From positions 1 to 48,673 of the forward strand of contig DUQP01000030.1 in assembly GCA_012837735.1 (NCBI GenBank): DNA of 48,673 nt, in the 5' to 3' direction. Below, piece after piece: positions 1-8,258 of the stretch (within the stretch, counting starts at the first letter, position 1; each line of letters opens with the position of its first letter). The position numbers and the translations under genes were made by a program. Under the pieces are notes generated by a model, which saw nothing but the letters and a program-made list of their open reading frames with translations, was not told the origin of the DNA and made no database searches. The DNA is from Bacillota bacterium (lineage in GTDB: Bacteria; Bacillota; Sulfobacillia; UBA3575; DUQP01).

Positions 1-10
1 CCTGGCAAAA

Positions 11-26
11 CCCCCCCCCCCCCCCC
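11..26. repeat. 16-base poly-C tract
   Basis: An uninterrupted run of sixteen C lies just beyond the 3' end of dusB, close to the window edge. The rest of bases 1-97 holds no gene; it contains an imperfect dyad at about 35-53 (GTGCACAA then TTGTACAC). The C run could be a slippage-prone tract or a sequencing or assembly artefact. Confidence 0.9.
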
Positions 27-97
27 ATCCACTGTGCACAATTTTGTACACAATCACCGACATTATACCACACCCGCGCCACGCTGCAAAGCATTTT

Positions 98-1060
98 TTA
101 TCCTTGCTGGGCTAAGGCCCAATCCAGCGCGCGCTCCATCTCCTCCCTGATACAAGCGGCGTTTACCAAACGTCTGGCTTGGGCGGCATCATGAAAGCCC
201 TTTAAGTACCATGAGGCATGTTTGCGCATCTGGCGGACGGCCACCGCTTCCGGAAAATCATCGCAAAGCAATTTTAGGTGGCGCTTGGCCATGGCTATGC
301 GTTCTGGGCATGATGGCGATGTTAAGGGAGTACCGTTCAGCAAGGCGGCCGTTTGCTGGAAGATCCATGGATTACCCAGTGCCCCGCGGGCAATCATCAC
401 ACCAGCACAACCCGTTTCCGCCAGCATGCGCATGGCGTCTTGTGGTGTAAAGACGTCGCCGTTGCCTATCACAGGGATCTGCACCGCGTCCGTCACTTGA
501 CGGATAATCTCCCAATCTGCCTGGCCGGTATAGAATTGGGAGCGGGCGCGACCGTGCACCGTCACCGCTTGGGCACCAGCGGCTACGACCAACCGGGCGA
601 TCTCAACTGCGTTTACCGACTGTTCGTCCCAACCCTTGCGCATTTTCACCGTGACAGGAATTGAGACGGCATTAGCCACCGCAGAGACGATCTCTGCCAC
701 GATGTGAGGTTGTCGCATTAAGGCAGCTCCATCACCATTACGAACGATCTTTGGTGTTGGACAGCCCAAGTTGATATCAATCACATCTGCCCCCAGGTCT
801 TCCGCTATTTTTCCGGCCCTTGCCAACACATCCGGTTCGTGACCAAAAAACTGCACGGCAACGGGTCGTTGGGCATCACATATCGCAATTAACTCCCGGG
901 ATCGTCTGTTTCCGTGGCATAAAGAGCGCGCACTGACCATTTCCGTTCCCACCATGCCTGCCCCTAGTTCCCTCACCAGGAGCCTGAATGCCCGATTAGT
1001 CACACCCGCCATCGGTGCCATCACAACTGGAGGGTCAATCGTTAGATTGCCAATTTGCAC
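98..1060 (-). CDS. dusB: tRNA-dihydrouridine synthase DusB
   Basis: This FMN-dependent enzyme reduces specific uridines in the tRNA D-loop to dihydrouridine. The 320-residue length is normal for the family. The N-terminal FMN-binding motif MAPMAGVTN is at residues 14-22, the catalytic Cys100 sits in NLGCPTPK, and the conserved VKMRKGWD, VHGRAR and ARGALGNPW segments follow in order through the TIM barrel; the C-terminal RKHASWYLKG is typical of DusB. The start is GTG, preceded by AGGGGTG. In B. subtilis the dusB homologue (yacF) follows the folP-folB-folK genes; here it is on the same strand but about 20 kb further downstream. No promoter was recognised. Confidence 0.96.
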   Translation of the reverse strand: MQIGNLTIDPPVVMAPMAGVTNRAFRLLVRELGAGMVGTEMVSARSLCHGNRRSRELIAICDAQRPVAVQFFGHEPDVLARAGKIAEDLGADVIDINLGCPTPKIVRNGDGAALMRQPHIVAEIVSAVANAVSIPVTVKMRKGWDEQSVNAVEIARLVVAAGAQAVTVHGRARSQFYTGQADWEIIRQVTDAVQIPVIGNGDVFTPQDAMRMLAETGCAGVMIARGALGNPWIFQQTAALLNGTPLTSPSCPERIAMAKRHLKLLCDDFPEAVAVRQMRKHASWYLKGFHDAAQARRLVNAACIREEMERALDWALAQQG

Positions 1061-1112
1061 TGCACCACACCCCTATTCGCTATGCCGGCCATTATACCTC
1101 ATTGAAGACAAA

Positions 1113-1136
1113 CAAAAAAGGGGCCCCACCGGCCCC
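1113..1136 (-). terminator. Rho-independent terminator after the ferritin-like gene
   Basis: On the minus strand GGGGCC, a 5-nt loop and GGCCCC are followed by six T. It lies between the end of the 1147-1581 gene and the dusB start, so dusB is probably transcribed separately or by read-through. Confidence 0.8.
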
Positions 1137-1146
1137 TTGTTTCCAG

Positions 1147-1581
1147 TTATTTATTCTTGCTAATAAAAAGGCCTTGCAGCATTGCCAGGTGTTGTTGAGT
1201 ATCATGGGCAATGCCAGCCAATAACGCACGCGTTTGGTCATCCAGCGGGTTTGCCAGCGCTTGTTCGTAAGCCCGCAAACCAACGTCTTCCTCCTGATAC
1301 ACTTTTCGCAGGACTTGCCCGGGATCAGCAAATGAGGCGCCAATGGCATTCCTGAAAGCTATCAGATTCGGGATGCTGGCATGCGTAATTATCCCGCCGA
1401 GGCTCCGGATATACTGTTCGATCATCTCCGCGTATCGGCCATGATCCCGGCGCAAGCTCTCCAACTCCCGTTTCAATCTTCCGGTGCGCCCAAAACCCGC
1501 TAGAAAACCGTAATAGCCATGCGTTATTCGTTCACTTTTCCAAAGACGGTTCAGGATTCGGACAGTCTCCTTGTCGCACAT
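1147..1581 (-). CDS. Ferritin-like four-helix-bundle protein (DUF2383-like)
   Basis: A 144-residue all-helical protein with no signal peptide. The C-terminal half (helix with EEDVGLRAYEQAL, then a helix with HDTQQHLAML) resembles the PA2169/DUF2383 ferritin-like families, but I cannot place a complete metal site, so the function is unknown. The reading frame is open back to 1668, but that extension overlaps the nuclease gene; the ATG at 1581 has GGGGG eight bases upstream, while the ATG at 1587 is only two bases from it. The nuclease gene ends 49 bases upstream, so the two may be co-transcribed, closed by the terminator at 1113-1136. Confidence 0.6.
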   Translation of the reverse strand: MCDKETVRILNRLWKSERITHGYYGFLAGFGRTGRLKRELESLRRDHGRYAEMIEQYIRSLGGIITHASIPNLIAFRNAIGASFADPGQVLRKVYQEEDVGLRAYEQALANPLDDQTRALLAGIAHDTQQHLAMLQGLFISKNK

Positions 1582-1630
1582 GCGCATATCCCCCGGCAGT
1601 AGTGTGCCGCCGGGAAACAAGGCTATGCAT

Positions 1631-2068
1631 TCAGTGTACCAGGGGTTCCGTACCGTCACTACCCACATCGTCCGGCGGGATGGCAGCTAACTCCATGACT
1701 TCGTCAGTAGCATAGATTGAGGCTCGAAAACGTAGTGCCAAAGCGATGGCATCGCTCGGTCGGGAATCAAATTCTACCTGCTCCGAACCGATTTGTACTG
1801 TCATTTTCGCAAAAAATGTTCCGTCGCGCAGATCAGAAATGGTGGCTGCCACGACATTCCCATCCAGGTGCAATAAAATATTGTAGAGCAAATCGTGCGT
1901 CATTGGACGCGGTGGCTTTATTTCTTCCAAGGCTAACGCAACCGAACTGGCCTCAAGCGCCCCGATCCAAATCGGCAACACCCGCGCTTCGTTCACATCA
2001 TATAACAAAACCACCGCTAAACCCGTGTTAGCGTCCACCCCTACTTTTTCCACTCGCAACCGAACCAT
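1631..2068 (-). CDS. Bifunctional nuclease family protein (DUF151/BFN)
   Basis: A 145-residue protein with the full BFN domain (PF02577): LPIWIGALEASSVALALE near residues 31-48, the PRPMTHDLL segment, and the SRPSDAIALALR signature near 102-113. Family members have been described as nucleases acting on RNA and DNA in plants, and the domain also sits beside UvrB/UvrC modules; the bacterial stand-alone role is not settled. The ATG start is preceded by GGAGAGG. The last residues (acidic, ending PLVH) are variable in the family. Confidence 0.9.
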   Translation of the reverse strand: MVRLRVEKVGVDANTGLAVVLLYDVNEARVLPIWIGALEASSVALALEEIKPPRPMTHDLLYNILLHLDGNVVAATISDLRDGTFFAKMTVQIGSEQVEFDSRPSDAIALALRFRASIYATDEVMELAAIPPDDVGSDGTEPLVH

Positions 2069-2150
2069 ATTACCTCTCCTTCACACTGCAGACAGGGGTC
2101 TTCAAAGAAAAACAGTATGCCGCGATCCTTCGTCCTATGTTAGAATTCAG

Positions 2151-2175
2151 AAAAAGACGCCCCAAAAAAGGGGCG
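2151..2175 (-). terminator. Terminator after ptb
   Basis: CGCCCC, six A and GGGGCG form a short GC-rich hairpin flanked by T runs on both strands. On the minus strand the hairpin is followed by TCTTTTT, so it can end the butyrate operon; it could also work in the other direction. Confidence 0.75.
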
Positions 2176-2198
2176 CCTTTTTGGGCGGTTGCTCAATG

Positions 2199-3110
2199 CT
2201 AGGCTCTGGAAACCAAAGCGGCCGCCGCGATCGACAGCATCTTGGAAAGCGGCGTGTCGGCCCGCGAGGTGAGCACGATCGGTTTTGCAGCACCCATAAC
2301 AACCCCTGCCAATGTCGAATTGGCGAAATAGACCAATGACTTGGACAAGATGTTGCCAGCCTCAATATCCGGGACAATTAAAATGTCAGCCTGTCCGGCT
2401 ACTGGGCTGCTAATCTTCTTATGTTTAGCAGCTTCCATGTTCACAGCATTGTCCAATGCCAGCGGGCCGTCTACTAGCCCGCCCTTGATCTGACCCCGGT
2501 CTGCCATTTTGGTCAACGAAGCTGCATCAAGGGTAGCGGGCATTGCCGGATTGACAAGTTCCACCGCCGCCAGCAAGGCTACCTTAGGTTCCACAATACC
2601 CAAACCATGGGCCAATTCGATGGCGTTCTGAACAACAGTGGCCTTTTGCTCCAACGTGGGAGCGATAGCGATCCCGCCGTCGGAAACCATGACCAGGCGA
2701 TCGAACGTCGGTACATCAAAAATACCAACATGAGTCAAGAGCCGGCCCGTACGCAAGCCTATTTTTTCGTCAAGTACTGCCCGCATTAAATCAGCCGTCT
2801 GCAACATACCCTTCATGAGCACGTCCGCTTTGCCTTCCCTGACCAGGCGCGTGGCCTCACGGGCAGCTTCTTTGGGATTTGGCTGATCAACCAGTTCCAC
2901 CCCATCCAGGGATAAGCCCACCTGGTCGGCCAACTGTTTTATTTTTTCAACCGCGCCCACCAGGATCGGGGTTGCGACCCCCTCTTCTGCGGCAAGCCGC
3001 ACCCCTTCCAGTACCTCGGCATCCTCCGCTGCTGCCACAGCAATCTTTACTTCCGGCAATTGGCGTGCCTTTTCCAAATACGGCGCAAAATGTACGATCT
3101 GTTGTTTCAT
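2199..3110 (-). CDS. ptb: Phosphate butyryltransferase
   Basis: Converts butyryl-CoA and phosphate to butyryl phosphate and CoA, the step before butyrate kinase. The 303-residue protein has the PTA/PTB fold throughout: the LMKGMLQTADLMRAVLD segment in the middle, SDGGIAIAPTLEQK, and the C-terminal VPDIEAGNILSKSLVYF motif characteristic of Ptb. Codons TTG-ATG-ATG open the frame; the second ATG at 3110 has the best distance from GGAGGG. The buk gene ends 35 bases upstream, so the pair is co-transcribed. Substrate breadth (butyryl versus isobutyryl or isovaleryl) cannot be read from sequence. A second phosphotransacylase of another fold, PduL, is encoded 5 kb away. Confidence 0.94.
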   Translation of the reverse strand: MKQQIVHFAPYLEKARQLPEVKIAVAAAEDAEVLEGVRLAAEEGVATPILVGAVEKIKQLADQVGLSLDGVELVDQPNPKEAAREATRLVREGKADVLMKGMLQTADLMRAVLDEKIGLRTGRLLTHVGIFDVPTFDRLVMVSDGGIAIAPTLEQKATVVQNAIELAHGLGIVEPKVALLAAVELVNPAMPATLDAASLTKMADRGQIKGGLVDGPLALDNAVNMEAAKHKKISSPVAGQADILIVPDIEAGNILSKSLVYFANSTLAGVVMGAAKPIVLTSRADTPLSKMLSIAAAALVSRA

Positions 3111-3145
3111 CATCAACCCTCCATTCGCATCATCGCCGTCACTTA

Positions 3146-4219
3146 TTATTCGTATTCGAGCGCCTCTTCCTCGCCCCGCAGAACGCGCAGGCCCCCAAAC
3201 GCCAGTGCTTCCATTTCCTCCTCACCCGGAACCACTTCAACGGGGGCGATGAATGCAACCCGCTCAACGATCAGGTCCACGAACCGCTGGGAGTAAGCGA
3301 TTCCACCGGTAATAATAATTTTATCCACTTTGCCTTTCAAGACGGTTGCCATGGCCCCAATCTCCTTGGCCACGTTATATGCCATGGCCTCAAATACCAA
3401 TTTGGCTTTTTCGTTTCCTTCCTCAATCATCCGTTCTACATCACGCATATCCTTTGTGCCAAGGTGCGCAAAAACCCCACCCCGCCTGTAAGCCAAGTCC
3501 AACATTTCCCGTTCTGTGTATTCGCCTGAAAAACACATTTTAATCAGCTGGTTGGACGGCAACGTACCGCAGCGCTCTGGGGAGAACGGCCCCTCTTCAT
3601 TCGGCATATTTACATCTATCGCACTGCCTTTGCGGTGAGCGCTGACTGAAATGCCGCTGCCCAGATGTACAACTACGAAATTGAAATCCGTGTTCCGTTT
3701 GCCATATTTTCTGGCCACTTTATGGGCCGCCGCGCGCGAATTCAAAGCATGCCAGAGACTTAACCGCTCCATATTCGGCAAAGCCGCCACCCGGGCCACC
3801 GGTTCAAACTCATCCACGGAAACCGGGTCCACGATGAAAGCAGGGATGCCATGTTCCTTGCCCAAGTTAAAGGCAATCAGAGATCCCACACTGGACGGAT
3901 GGTCACTGCGCGGCCGATACAGCACATCGTCCGCCAACTGCTGGTTGATGCGGAATGTTCCGCCCGGCACGGGCTTGGTCGGCCCGCCCCGCCCAACTAA
4001 AGCGGAAAAATCAGTGACTTCATAACCTTTTTCCGCCAAGAAATCGGTCACAACCTTCATGCGGTAATCATATTGGTCAACCGCCCGAGGGAATTCCAGC
4101 AGGTCTTCGGCCGGGTGATCCAGGCTTTCCCGCAAAACGCATTCCTCGTTTTCAAATATGGCAATCTTTGTCGATGTTGCTCCAGGATTAATCACTAAAA
4201 TGCGGAATATCTCGCTCAC
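3146..4219 (-). CDS. buk: Butyrate kinase
   Basis: Transfers phosphate from butyryl phosphate to ADP, giving ATP and butyrate. This ASKHA-fold kinase of 357 residues has the N-terminal phosphate loop NPGATSTK (residues 11-18), the HLGSGISVSAH motif in the centre and the C-terminal ITGGIAYS nucleotide motif. Length and motif spacing match Buk rather than acetate kinase (about 400 residues). A TTG at 4225 is only three bases from AGGAGGG, while the GTG at 4219 is nine bases away and gives an N-terminus like known Buk proteins, so GTG is preferred. The gap to acd upstream (112 bases) is longer than elsewhere in the operon and carries a 13-mer that recurs at 7405. Confidence 0.94.
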   Translation of the reverse strand: MSEIFRILVINPGATSTKIAIFENEECVLRESLDHPAEDLLEFPRAVDQYDYRMKVVTDFLAEKGYEVTDFSALVGRGGPTKPVPGGTFRINQQLADDVLYRPRSDHPSSVGSLIAFNLGKEHGIPAFIVDPVSVDEFEPVARVAALPNMERLSLWHALNSRAAAHKVARKYGKRNTDFNFVVVHLGSGISVSAHRKGSAIDVNMPNEEGPFSPERCGTLPSNQLIKMCFSGEYTEREMLDLAYRRGGVFAHLGTKDMRDVERMIEEGNEKAKLVFEAMAYNVAKEIGAMATVLKGKVDKIIITGGIAYSQRFVDLIVERVAFIAPVEVVPGEEEMEALAFGGLRVLRGEEEALEYE

Positions 4220-4276
4220 CCTCAATTGCCCTCCTAAAAATAGTTTGCAGCGTGGATTTTCAAAATGAGTTCGGCA

Positions 4277-4289
4277 TGGGAAACGGGAA
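4277..4289. repeat. 13-mer shared with 7405-7417 (copy 1)
   Basis: TGGGAAACGGGAA occurs here between acd and buk and again at 7405-7417 upstream of another minus-strand gene. Similarity extends weakly upstream (a CTG triplet on the minus strand). It may be a shared regulatory site. Confidence 0.4.
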
Positions 4290-4331
4290 ATTCAGTTTAT
4301 AGTTCTTTAGAAAACAATCATTTCCTTTCTG

Positions 4332-5459
4332 CTATTCCCGTAAAAGCGCGTTTGCGATGATCACCCGCTGGATTTCCGACGTCCCTTCATAAATCTCAGT
4401 AATCTTGGCATCCCGGTAAAGACGCTCTACCACGTAATCTTTGCTATAACTGTATGCCCCATGAATCTGCATGGCATCACTGCTTGTTTGGACAGCAGCA
4501 CGCGAAGAAAAAAGTTTGCACTGTGCCGCCGCGCGACTGATATCAGTGCCATCTTCCAGTAATTGAGCGGTGCGATATGTTAACCAACGCGCAGCCTCCA
4601 AGCGGGCCGCCATCTCCGCGATCAACCACTGCGTGGTCTGGAACTGGGCAATTGGTTTGCCGTATGCCGTCCGCTCCCTGGCATAGCGCACAGACGCATC
4701 CAACGCCGCCTGGGAAATGCCCACACCCTGCGCAGCGACCGCTAATTTACCGACGCTGATGGTCTGAAGAAGAATCCGGAAGCCATCGCCCTCCCGACCC
4801 AGCAAATTATGCGCCGGCACCCGCACATCGTCCAATACCAGTTCTGCCGTTCCGGTACCGTGTAGACCAAGCTTATCTTCTTGCCGTCCTGGCTGCCAAC
4901 CGGGGCTGCCGGCTTCCACGATAAAGGCGCTGACCTTGCCATCCGCTCCTTTGGCGAAAATCACCCCCGCATCAGCGACAGTGGCGTGGGTGATGAATGT
5001 TTTTGTGCCTGCCAACACATACTGTTGCCCATCACGCACCCAGCGCGTCATTAATGCCTTCGGGTCAGAACCAGTACCAGCCTCAGTAAAGGCGAAACAC
5101 CCGATTTTTTCCCCTTGCACCAACGGTTTCAGATAGCGCTGTTTTTGTTCCTCAGTTCCAAACCGCAGTATCGCCTCCTGGGCCAGACCCTGTACGGACA
5201 CTAAGACACCGACGGACATCGACGCCCGCACCAACTCTTCCACTGCCAGGACATACGCCACATAGCCGGCTCCCAAACCCCCATATTCCTCCGGGAACGG
5301 CACCCCAAACAAACCATGGGCGGCCATCTCCTGCCACAAATCCCGCGGGAAAATATCAGTACGGTCAATCTCCGCCGCCCGTGGCAGCACGCGACTATGC
5401 GCAAACTCCCGCACACCCTCTTGAATTGCTATCTGGTCTTCCGTGAATGCAATTGCCAC
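4332..5459 (-). CDS. Short-chain acyl-CoA dehydrogenase (butyryl-CoA dehydrogenase type)
   Basis: An FAD-dependent acyl-CoA dehydrogenase of 375 residues. The CFAFTEAGTGSDPKAL segment (about 124-139) contacts FAD and substrate, the C-terminal YEGTSEIQR holds the likely catalytic base Glu358 where butyryl-CoA dehydrogenases have it, and LYRDAKI precedes it. Downstream buk and ptb make butyryl-CoA dehydrogenase/crotonyl-CoA reductase the most likely role, but branched-chain or glutaryl substrates cannot be excluded. No etfA or etfB is in the window, although this enzyme class needs an electron-transfer flavoprotein. GTG start with GAGGAGGAG seven bases upstream; 17 bases after the ferredoxin-type aldo/keto reductase. 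Confidence 0.9.
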   Translation of the reverse strand: MAIAFTEDQIAIQEGVREFAHSRVLPRAAEIDRTDIFPRDLWQEMAAHGLFGVPFPEEYGGLGAGYVAYVLAVEELVRASMSVGVLVSVQGLAQEAILRFGTEEQKQRYLKPLVQGEKIGCFAFTEAGTGSDPKALMTRWVRDGQQYVLAGTKTFITHATVADAGVIFAKGADGKVSAFIVEAGSPGWQPGRQEDKLGLHGTGTAELVLDDVRVPAHNLLGREGDGFRILLQTISVGKLAVAAQGVGISQAALDASVRYARERTAYGKPIAQFQTTQWLIAEMAARLEAARWLTYRTAQLLEDGTDISRAAAQCKLFSSRAAVQTSSDAMQIHGAYSYSKDYVVERLYRDAKITEIYEGTSEIQRVIIANALLRE

Positions 5460-5476
5460 CTTCGTTCTCCTCCTCG

Positions 5477-6433
5477 TTAAATCAGCCGAATTGCGAACTC
5501 TGGGCAGGCCGGACTACAGTATCCGCATTGCAAACACAGCCCATGATCCACTCTCGCCTTGCTCTCCTCAACCCGCAAAGCGCCGTTAGGGCAGGCTTCC
5601 ACGCATTGCCCGCAACCTTTGCAAAATTGCGAGATGAGCAATTGCTTGCTCGTTCGCCGCGGAGATTGTTCCTGACCATCCATAGTGATCTGACCTGAAA
5701 AAATGCGGTAATCATATTTCAGTTCTTCCTCTTTAACCACTCCCACCGCCAAAGACACCATCCCGGGCAAAGCGCGCACATAATTGATCGCCGCCACGGC
5801 TTCCTCGATCAGGTGCCCCCCTGCCAGGACCTTCATCGCATATACCCCTTTGCCAGCCTGAGCAGCTTTGGCGATTGCTGCTTCCATTTCTGCCCGCGTC
5901 CCGTTAATGATTCCCATCCCCATCTTATTGATGATCGGAAAAACAATATCAATCTCATCCTGCTCAGCAGCCGCGCATGTAGCTGTAACGGAATGGGTGG
6001 AGATTCCCACCGCCCGTACATAACCTTTCTGCTTGTAATCCAATAAACACTCCAACGCCCCGGCGCGCTCAGCAAATACCTCCCCGCCCACCCGGGCAGC
6101 ATGCAAGTGGTAAATATCAATGTAATCCCGCTTCAATTCGCGTAATGACTGCTCGACAGAAGCCTGCATCGCCTTGTAATCCGAGGCCATGCTCTTCGTC
6201 GCAATCACCACCTGGTCACGGTCAGCTCCTTTGAATGCCTCGCCAATGTAGCCTTGAGTCTTATACATTTCAGCCGTATCAAAGAAATTAATTCCCAGCT
6301 CAAACGCCTGCCGCATTAACTTAGCGCTGTTTTGCAAAGACAGGTTTGCCTGGAGTGGACCGAGCGGAAGCGCCCCAAAACAAAACTCACTGACCATCAG
6401 TCCGCTCCTGCCCAGTTGTCTTCGCTTTAGCAT
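5477..6433 (-). CDS. Aldo/keto reductase fused to a 2[4Fe-4S] ferredoxin domain
   Basis: Residues 1-250 are an aldo/keto reductase TIM barrel with the catalytic tetrad visible: Asp52 and Tyr57 in FFDTAEMYK, a Lys near 81 (VIATKS) and a His near 113 (IYHLH). Residues 271-310 carry two CxxCxxCxxxC clusters, as in a bacterial 2[4Fe-4S] ferredoxin. Many clostridial genomes carry this fusion, usually called predicted oxidoreductase; no defined substrate is known to me. It is the first gene of the unit with acd, buk and ptb, which suggests it moves electrons to or from the acyl-CoA step. ATG start with GGGAGGAAGG. Confidence 0.88.
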   Translation of the reverse strand: MLKRRQLGRSGLMVSEFCFGALPLGPLQANLSLQNSAKLMRQAFELGINFFDTAEMYKTQGYIGEAFKGADRDQVVIATKSMASDYKAMQASVEQSLRELKRDYIDIYHLHAARVGGEVFAERAGALECLLDYKQKGYVRAVGISTHSVTATCAAAEQDEIDIVFPIINKMGMGIINGTRAEMEAAIAKAAQAGKGVYAMKVLAGGHLIEEAVAAINYVRALPGMVSLAVGVVKEEELKYDYRIFSGQITMDGQEQSPRRTSKQLLISQFCKGCGQCVEACPNGALRVEESKARVDHGLCLQCGYCSPACPEFAIRLI

Positions 6434-6461
6434 GATCCTTCCTCCCTTGGCTTCGCAAAGA

Positions 6462-6497
6462 TAAAAGAAAAGCCTACCGAAAGAAACTTCGGCAGGC
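6462..6497 (-). terminator. Terminator between the solute-binding gene and the butyrate unit
   Basis: GCCTGCCGAA and TTCGGTAGGC form a 10-bp stem with one mismatch on the minus strand, followed by TTTTCTTTTATC. It ends the 6536-7372 gene, whose stop is 39 bases upstream. No clear promoter for the aldo/keto reductase lies after it. Confidence 0.85.
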
Positions 6498-6535
6498 GTT
6501 TCAGGTGTCCTTCTCCCCAGTGGCTGTTCCTGATT

Positions 6536-7372
6536 TTAACTGGGCGGTTCAAGCAAATACTGTCGGCAGAGGCGGGCAATGGTGCCGTCCGCTTGCAGTT
6601 CTACAATCACTGCATCTACCTTTTCACGCAGTTCATCTGCACCCCGTGACACCGCCATGGCCGGATCATCCGGAATCAGGGGCACAGGCGGGCAAACTCT
6701 CAGCCCGAGTCCCGCCAGCAAGGCTTCCGGGGGCGCGGCGGTTACCAGCAAAAGGTCACAACTTCCGGTAGCAATGGCTGCCAAAGCATCTTGCATCCCG
6801 TCAAAACTATGTAGTTCCAGTGGACCGTCCCCTTTTTGTTTCACTGCCCTTAGCCATTCCTCCTGCGTACTACCGCTTAGAACAGCGATACGGTATGAGC
6901 GCAAATCGCGCCAATCGCCGACAGAAATAGTCTGCGTTTGAGAACACACGATATGATCACCGATCGGGTAGTAGCTTTGGGTAAAGTCAACCCGTTCTGC
7001 TCTCTCTGGAGTCGGTCGCAGACATGCCACGGCCAGATCCGCCTCGCCACCCTCCAAAAAATCCAACAGCTTTTCAAAAGGAACGTCCTGGATTTCGGCT
7101 GTCACCCCAAGGCGCAGGGCCACCTCCTGCACCAGGTCGATATCAAACCCCCGTAATTGCCCCTGTTCGAGATATTCAAACGGTGGATAATCAGCCGTTG
7201 TCACGATGCGCAGGACTCCGCGCTGCTGGACGCCAGGCCAATCCCCTGTCTGTGGAAAGAAAGTTGGCCACATCCAAAATACAATTATCGCCACCACTGC
7301 AATTATCAACAGAATCAATAACAAGCGGGGCCATTTCGCCCGCCTTCTGTATAGAGCAGTCAACCATATCAC
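6536..7372 (-). CDS. Membrane-anchored amino-acid-type solute-binding protein (SBP_bac_3)
   Basis: Residues 1-12 are basic, about 17-37 form one hydrophobic anchor, and the rest is a complete family-3 periplasmic-binding domain: GVLRIVTTADYPPFEY, GFDIDLVQEVALRLG, the FDxLxxxLxxGxxD-like segment FEKLLDFLEGGEAD, and RAERVDFTQSYY. There is no lipobox Cys, so the protein should stay tethered by its N-terminal helix. No permease or ATPase gene is adjacent, so it may serve a distant ABC transporter or act as a sensor. GTG start with AGGAGG eight bases upstream. Confidence 0.85.
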   Translation of the reverse strand: MIWLTALYRRRAKWPRLLLILLIIAVVAIIVFWMWPTFFPQTGDWPGVQQRGVLRIVTTADYPPFEYLEQGQLRGFDIDLVQEVALRLGVTAEIQDVPFEKLLDFLEGGEADLAVACLRPTPERAERVDFTQSYYPIGDHIVCSQTQTISVGDWRDLRSYRIAVLSGSTQEEWLRAVKQKGDGPLELHSFDGMQDALAAIATGSCDLLLVTAAPPEALLAGLGLRVCPPVPLIPDDPAMAVSRGADELREKVDAVIVELQADGTIARLCRQYLLEPPS

Positions 7373-7396
7373 CCCCGCTTCCTCCTAAAGTCGATT

Positions 7397-7425
7397 ATTA
7401 TGCTTGGGAAACGGGAATATGACAG
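7397..7425 (-). promoter_or_regulatory. Possible promoter of the 6536-7372 gene, with the 13-mer in its spacer
   Basis: On the minus strand CTGTCA, 17 bases and CATAAT match the sigma-A consensus at four and five of six positions. The spacer contains the second copy of the 13-mer TGGGAAACGGGAA (7405-7417, plus-strand reading), a position where a bound protein would block RNA polymerase. Confidence 0.4.
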
Positions 7426-7432
7426 GCACAAC

Positions 7433-8167
7433 CTATCCATACAGGAACTGCAGAGATAACATCAGGATAACTCCCAACATCACCGCAAATGTAGCTAGCC
7501 GCTCATTCCCCGCCCCATGCGATTCCGGAATGAGCTCGTCCGACACCACATATATCATGGCACCGGCGGCCAGGGCAAAACCAAAAGGCAAAAAAGCCCG
7601 GCCGGCATCGCCGAGCAAAAACCCGCCCCAGGCGGCGACCGGCTCCACCATGCCCGTAAGAAGGGTATAAATGAGGATACGCCACCAGGGCATCCCCTGT
7701 TCGTGGAACGAAGCCGCCACAACTAAACCCTCCGGAGCATTGTGGGCGCCGATTGCCAATGCCAGCGGCAATCCGCCTCCGGCCGCATATCCAAGACCAA
7801 CGGCGAGACCCTCGGGGAAATTGTGCAGTGCAATCGCAATGGCGATGATTAGACCACGCCGAAAAAGACGGCCATCATCATTTTGTTTGTCGAGTGCCGA
7901 AGCGCGATGGATAGCCGGGATGATCCACTCCAACAGTCCGAGGATTACGGCCCCCACCGACAAACCAACCAATACCAGCCAGAATGGACCAACCTGCAAA
8001 GCCGGCAGCAATAGACTGAAGCTGGCGGCAGCAATCATCACCCCGGCAGCAAAGCCCAACAGCCCATCGCGCACCCAAGGAGGCACTCGCCGCATCAGGA
8101 TGAGCGGCAAAGCTCCTAATCCAGTAGCCAGTCCCGCAAGGGAACTCGCCAAAATTGCCTCAAACAA
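7433..8167 (-). CDS. ZIP family metal-ion transporter
   Basis: A polytopic membrane protein of about 244 residues with about eight hydrophobic segments. It carries the two ZIP metal-site helices HNFPEGLAVG and HNAPEGLVVA, and a variable, charged loop (KQNDDGRLFRR) between the third and fourth segments, as in ZupT/GufA-like transporters of zinc, iron or manganese. The frame is open from a GTG at 8182, but GGAGGTG lies inside that stretch, five bases before a TTG at 8167, so TTG is the likelier start. It stands between the pduL terminator and the solute-binding gene. Confidence 0.9.
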   Translation of the reverse strand: MFEAILASSLAGLATGLGALPLILMRRVPPWVRDGLLGFAAGVMIAAASFSLLLPALQVGPFWLVLVGLSVGAVILGLLEWIIPAIHRASALDKQNDDGRLFRRGLIIAIAIALHNFPEGLAVGLGYAAGGGLPLALAIGAHNAPEGLVVAASFHEQGMPWWRILIYTLLTGMVEPVAAWGGFLLGDAGRAFLPFGFALAAGAMIYVVSDELIPESHGAGNERLATFAVMLGVILMLSLQFLYG

Positions 8168-8218
8168 TCCGGCACCTCCCACCCTAGCGTGCCCAAAGGA
8201 GGAATGGACCCATTACAG

Positions 8219-8244
8219 AAAAAAAGGCCCCCTCGTGGGCGGCC
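8219..8244 (-). terminator. Terminator after pduL
   Basis: Minus-strand GGCC-G-CCC, loop ACGA and GGGGGCC form a 7-bp stem with one bulge, followed by seven T. It is 15 bases past the pduL stop. Confidence 0.8.
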
Positions 8245-8258
8245 CAAATTTGTGGCAC

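Noticed and set aside
2879-3529. 216-codon plus-strand frame opposite ptb and buk
   Set aside because: Antisense to two well-supported enzymes and rich in Pro, His and Arg, as expected for a shadow.
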